A DNA stretch of 64,000 nt. It comes from Actinomadura hibisca NBRC 15177. Lineage in GTDB: Bacteria > Actinomycetota > Actinomycetes > Streptosporangiales > Streptosporangiaceae. The stretch is taken from NCBI RefSeq assembly GCF_001552635.1, contig NZ_BCRO01000063.1, positions 1-64,000 of the forward strand. The letters run 5' to 3'. The notes below the pieces were generated by a model. The model was not told where the DNA came from, made no database searches, and was given only the letters and a program-made list of their open reading frames with translations. Both the position numbers and the translations under genes were made by a program. Of this stretch, positions 60,609 to 64,000 are shown piece by piece. Numbering within the stretch: the first letter of the stretch is position 1; each line of letters opens with the position of its first letter.

Positions 60609-60714
60609 GGCACCTTCCCGTCGCTCCTGGCACACACCTTAGGCGACACCCCGCCAGCAACCGTCACACCGGTGGCGTAAGGGACTTTCCGCCCCTGGGG
60701 CGGGCCGGAAAAGA

Positions 60715-60752
60715 CCGGAGGACCGCCCCCTTCCCCAGGGGCGGCCCTCCGG
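60715..60752. terminator. Terminator of serS
   Basis: Hairpin with 15-bp arms CCGGAGGACCGCCCC / GGGGCGGCCCTCCGG and one mismatch, 8 nt past the serS stop on the minus strand. Confidence 0.75.
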
Positions 60753-60760
60753 CGTCTGTG

Positions 60761-62020
60761 TCAACGCTTGACCGGCTCCAGGACTTCCAGCCCGAGGAAC
60801 TTCTGCAGGGCCTTGGGCACCCGCACCGATCCGTCGGCCTGCTGGTGGTTCTCCAGGATGGCCACCATCCAGCGGGTGGTGGCGAGCGTGCCGTTCAGCG
60901 TCGCGACGGGCTGGTTCTTGCCGTCGGCGTCGCGGTGCCGCACCGACAGGCGGCGGGCCTGGAACTCGGTGCAGTTGGAGGTCGAGGTGACCTCGCGGTA
61001 GGCGTTCTGGGTGGGCACCCACGCCTCGCAGTCGTACTTGCGCGCGGCGCTGGAGCCGAGGTCGCCGGCCGCCACGTCGATCACCCGGTAGGGCAGCTCG
61101 ACCTTGGCGAGCATCTGCTTCTCCCAGTCCAGCAGCCGCAGGTGCTCGGCGTGCGCGTCGGCCGGGTCGCAGTAGGAGAACATCTCGACCTTGTCGAACT
61201 GGTGCACCCGGATGATGCCGCGGGTGTCCTTGCCGTAGGACCCGGCCTCGCGGCGGAAGCACGACGACCAGGCGACGTAGCGCCGCGGCAGCGCGTCGAT
61301 GATCTCGTTCATGTGGTAGGCGGCCAGCGGCACCTCGGAGGTGCCGACCAGGTACAGGTCGTCGGCGGGCAACTGGTAGACCTCGGCGGCGTGCGCGCCG
61401 AGGAACCCGGTGCCCTCCATCGCCTCCGGCTTGACCAGCACCGGCGGGTACATCGGCACGAACCCGGCCTCGACGGCCTGCTCCATGGCGAGGTTCAGCA
61501 GCGCGTACTGGAGGCGCGCGCCCACGCCGGTCAGGTAGTAGAAGCGCGCGCCCGACACCTTCGCGCCGCGCTCCATGTCGATCGCGCCCAGGCTCTCGCC
61601 CAGCTCCAGGTGGTCCTTGGGCTCGAAGTCGAAGGCGGTGGGCTCGCCGACGTGCTCCAGGACGACGAAGTCCTGCTCGCCGCCGGCCGGGGCGTCCTCC
61701 TCGATGAGGTTGGGCACGCCCTTGAGCACGGTGTCCAGCTCGCCGCCGAGCCGGTCGGCCTCGGCTTCGGCCTCCTTGACCTGCTGCGCCAGCTCCTTGG
61801 CGCGGGACAGCAGCGCCTGCCGCTCGTCGCCCTGCGCCCGGGAGACGGACTTGCCGAAACTCTTCTGCTCGGCGCGCAGCCGCTCGAACGACGACAGCGC
61901 GGAGCGCCGCCGTTCGTCCAGGGCCAGCAGCGTGTCGACGACGGCCTCGTCCTCACCGCGGGCGCGCTGGGAGGCGCGCAACCGCTCGGGATGCTCTCGA
62001 AGGGCTCGCAGGTCAATCAC
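60761..62020 (-). CDS. serS: Seryl-tRNA synthetase
   Basis: 419 aa from a GTG at 62020. The N-terminal coiled-coil arm (residues 30-100) is followed by the class II core: motif 1 with PPVLVKPEAMEGTGF, TSEVPLAAYH, motif 2 FRREAGSYGKDTRGIIRVHQFDKVE, and motif 3 LNGTLATTRWMVAILE. It charges all serine tRNAs, including the two in this window. No Shine-Dalgarno sequence is visible before the GTG. The upstream carboxylesterase frame runs past it because of a frameshift. Confidence 0.97.
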   Translation of the reverse strand: MIDLRALREHPERLRASQRARGEDEAVVDTLLALDERRRSALSSFERLRAEQKSFGKSVSRAQGDERQALLSRAKELAQQVKEAEAEADRLGGELDTVLKGVPNLIEEDAPAGGEQDFVVLEHVGEPTAFDFEPKDHLELGESLGAIDMERGAKVSGARFYYLTGVGARLQYALLNLAMEQAVEAGFVPMYPPVLVKPEAMEGTGFLGAHAAEVYQLPADDLYLVGTSEVPLAAYHMNEIIDALPRRYVAWSSCFRREAGSYGKDTRGIIRVHQFDKVEMFSYCDPADAHAEHLRLLDWEKQMLAKVELPYRVIDVAAGDLGSSAARKYDCEAWVPTQNAYREVTSTSNCTEFQARRLSVRHRDADGKNQPVATLNGTLATTRWMVAILENHQQADGSVRVPKALQKFLGLEVLEPVKR

Positions 62021-63630
62021 AGGTCCGAGGCTACCGGTGCGGAGCACTCGCTCGCGCGCCAATATGCCGTCGGGCGGGCGGCTCGTGCCTTCACGAGGCA
62101 CCGTGGAGACGGTTCCAGAAGCGGTAGCCGTGGTCGCGCGCGTCGCCAGGCGCCCAAGGTCAGCGACTGCACGTGCCAGTCGTTCGGGCGCAGGCGCGGC
62201 CAGGACGCCTCGCGGCCGCCGTTGGGGTCGCCGGTCGCGGCGAAGCGCACCCAGGCCGCGGTCATCCGCTCGCCGAGCCGGGCCTGCTCGCGGGTCGGCT
62301 CACCGAACAGTCGGGCCAGGTCGAACAGGTAGGGCAGCTCGGCCATGTGCTGGGCGCGGGCGGGGAAGCTGGGGGCGGGGTATCCGGCGAACCAGGGCGT
62401 GTCCCGCTCGGCGAACTCGTACATGCGGGTGGGCGTCCAGCGGGACAGGGCGCGGGCGGTGTCCAGGGTCGGCGCGGACCAGACGGCGTCGGTCTTCACC
62501 CTGGCCAGGGTCTGGCCGGCCGAGCCGCGCAGGGGGTAGCGCCTGAGCACGGCGTCGGCCTTGTCGCCGAACTCCTCCCGGACGGTCCGGACGTAATCCT
62601 CGGGTTGCGTGGGCTTGCCGGTGGCCAGCTCCGCGCCGAGCACCATGCCGTTCTCCTCGTCGTGGTTGACGCCGATGAGGACGGGGACGCGGTTGAAGCG
62701 CCCGGTGCGCAGCGCCTCGCCGGGCGGGAGCGGGAGCAGCGGGGTCCCGCTGATCAGATTGGGCTCGCGGCGGGCGCCGTACGCGTCGAGCAGGTCGGTC
62801 GTCGAGACCTTCGACTCGTCGCGCAGGCAGGCGGCCACGTCGGCGGCTTCGGCGCAGCCCACGTCCTTGATGACCTGGTCGCTGTCGGCCTCGGCCTTGG
62901 CGCGGGTGCGCGAGGCGTCCCCGGCGCAGGGCGCGCTCTGGACGATCGCCTTGTCGAAGAGCCCGGCCGACGCGGGCGAGGCGAGGTGGCCGCAGACGCC
63001 GTAGCCGCCTGCGGACTCGCCCATGACGGTGACGTTGCGGGCGTCGCCGCCGAACGCGGCGATGTTGGCGCGCACCCAGCGCAGCGCGGCCTGCTGGTCC
63101 TGGAGCGCGAGGTTGCCCGACTCCTTCAGGGACGGGTGCGCGAGGAAGGCGAACGCGCCGAGGCGGTAATTCATGGAGACGACGACCGCGCCCTTGGCGG
63201 CGAGCCGGTCCGGGCCGTAGAAGTCGCCGGTGCCGTAGACCATGCTGCCGCCGTGCACCCACACGATGACCGGTAGGCGGCCGCGCGCGTCGGTCGGCGC
63301 GGTGACGTTGACGACGAGGCAGTCCTGCTCCCGGTCGTTCGGCACGCCGATGGGGTAGCCCTTCGGCTGCGCGCAGGAAGGGCCGGGCGCGGTGGTGTTC
63401 CGGACGCCGGACCAGGCGGCGGGCGGCCGGGGCGCGGTCCAGCGGGCGGCGGTGGCGTAGGGGATGCCCTGGAAGGAGCGGACCTGCGGGCCGACGGTGC
63501 CGCGCACCGCGCCCGAGGTGGTGGCGACGACCGACGGGTCGGGGGCCGCGGCGGCGGTCCCGGCCGGTTGCACGACCGTCGCGAGCGTCCCGGCCAGGGC
63601 GATTCCCGAGCTCCAGGTGGCGATCCTCAT
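62017..63630 (-). CDS. Secreted type B carboxylesterase with a C-terminal frameshift
   Basis: 537 aa as read, start ATG 63630 (AGGAG upstream). Signal peptide at residues 1-28 (LAGTLATVVQPAG, AAAAP). Alpha/beta hydrolase type B: the oxyanion HGG (WVHGGSMVYGTGDFYG), nucleophile GESAGGYG, acid region near HDEENGMVLGA, and the His near the late DPNGGREASWPRL region. The end is abnormal: after WHVQSLTLGA the frame shifts. Skipping one base near 62148 gives GDARDHGYRFWNRLHGAS and a TGA at 62091, which matches the usual family end (FW..L). The actual frame instead runs on for 48 more residues into the serS start. Confidence 0.85.
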   Translation of the reverse strand: MRIATWSSGIALAGTLATVVQPAGTAAAAPDPSVVATTSGAVRGTVGPQVRSFQGIPYATAARWTAPRPPAAWSGVRNTTAPGPSCAQPKGYPIGVPNDREQDCLVVNVTAPTDARGRLPVIVWVHGGSMVYGTGDFYGPDRLAAKGAVVVSMNYRLGAFAFLAHPSLKESGNLALQDQQAALRWVRANIAAFGGDARNVTVMGESAGGYGVCGHLASPASAGLFDKAIVQSAPCAGDASRTRAKAEADSDQVIKDVGCAEAADVAACLRDESKVSTTDLLDAYGARREPNLISGTPLLPLPPGEALRTGRFNRVPVLIGVNHDEENGMVLGAELATGKPTQPEDYVRTVREEFGDKADAVLRRYPLRGSAGQTLARVKTDAVWSAPTLDTARALSRWTPTRMYEFAERDTPWFAGYPAPSFPARAQHMAELPYLFDLARLFGEPTREQARLGERMTAAWVRFAATGDPNGGREASWPRLRPNDWHVQSLTLGAWRRARPRLPLLEPSPRCLVKARAARPTAYWRASECSAPVASDL

Positions 63631-63679
63631 CTGCGTCTCCTCGTTTCCGATCAAGCGGTGCGAGGACCGTAACAACGAT

Positions 63680-63721
63680 TTGGGCGATCGCGCAAGACGA
63701 TCGCCTAAGGCGTTCGCCCAA
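63680..63721. promoter_or_regulatory. Nested dyads between esterase and TetR genes
   Basis: The inner repeat GGCGATCG-7-CGATCGCC (63683-63705) and the outer repeat TTGGGCGA / TCGCCCAA (63680-63687, 63714-63721) together give a candidate TetR operator region in the 113-bp divergent spacer. Confidence 0.55.
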
Positions 63722-63743
63722 TGGCTTTGGTAGGGTGCCGCGC

Positions 63744-64000
63744 ATGGGCAACCGCGAAGACCTGCTCGAAGGCGCGAAGAAGTGCCTGCGCGAGAAGGGG
63801 TACGACCGCACGAGCGTGCGCGACATCGCCACGACGGCCGGGGTGAGCATGGCCGCGATCGGCTACCACTACGGGTCGCGGGAGGCGCTGCTGAACCAGG
63901 CGCTGTTCGCGCTGCTCGACGAGTGGGGCGACCGCATGGGGCGGGTGCTGCCCCCGGCGGAGGACGGGCGGGCGGCGGCGCGCGACTTCGGGCGCGTGTG
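63744..64000 (+). CDS. TetR-family regulator (truncated by the window end)
   Basis: The first 85 residues are visible from the ATG at 63744. HTH: DLLEGAKKCLREKGYDRTSV, DIATTAGVSMAAIGYHYGSREALLNQALFALLDEW. The C-terminal ligand domain lies outside the window. It is divergent from the carboxylesterase, which it probably regulates through the nested repeats between them. Confidence 0.9.
   Translation, partial: MGNREDLLEGAKKCLREKGYDRTSVRDIATTAGVSMAAIGYHYGSREALLNQALFALLDEWGDRMGRVLPPAEDGRAAARDFGRV

Overview
The window is high-GC DNA typical of a filamentous actinomycete. Actinobacterial markers are a bacterial proteasome activator (Bpa), a deazaflavin (F420)-type nitroreductase, a class F sortase, an SCO7613-type membrane protein, a MinD-like ATPase with a long Pro-rich arm, a SigE-family sigma factor and a LexA box of the TCGAAC-N4-GTTCGA type. 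Thermomonosporaceae or Streptosporangiales (Actinomadura-like) is my best guess. This is inference, because no rRNA is present.

Layout. 0-2.9 kb: accessory small proteins plus an XRE/P-loop kinase and a guanylate-kinase-like protein, ending at tRNA-Arg(ACG). 3.2 kb: tRNA-Ser(GCU). 3.9-6.9 kb: a compact RiPP (graspetide-type) operon of precursor, ATP-grasp ligase and ABC exporter. 6.9-14.9 kb: a flotillin system of NfeD-like protein, YqiK-like flotillin and a giant DUF3686 ATPase, with an orphan duplicate of the ATPase C-terminus. 15-43.4 kb: mostly core or housekeeping genes: TauE/SafE exporter with GntR regulator, GNAT, NhaA, a ThDP oxidase, adenylate cyclase with a divergent MerR, an ECF sigma fused to a membrane anti-sigma-like region, acyl-CoA ligase, SigE-like sigma, a LexA-box AAA ATPase, WrbA, pirin with MarR, M15 peptidase, DUF4397 protein with sortase, a Ser/Thr kinase with WD40 repeats and an AlaX-type editing enzyme.

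43.5-53.9 kb is a genomic island region at tRNA-Ser(UGA). The 3' end of this tRNA and its downstream flank occur three times (about 43.55, 48.58 and 53.80 kb). They bound two consecutive cassettes of about 5 kb. Cassette 1 holds small regulators, a class IV aminotransferase, an XRE-SUMF1 fusion and a HAD phosphatase. Cassette 2 holds a second, different graspetide cluster: precursor, ATP-grasp ligase and a PIMT-type methyltransferase, which is the layout of aspartimide-containing graspetides. It sits behind a promoter whose -35/-10 spacer carries a perfect palindrome, next to genes for a GntR/UTRA repressor and a UTRA-only protein.

53.9-64 kb returns to core genes: TetR with F420-type nitroreductase, cupin, MinD-like ATPase, quinone oxidoreductase, bpa, HAD phosphatase, serS, a carboxylesterase with a C-terminal frameshift, and a divergent TetR cut by the window edge.

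The strongest novelty candidates are the two unlike graspetide systems, one of them on a tRNA-bounded cassette, followed by the SOS-box ATPase and the sigma/anti-sigma fusion.
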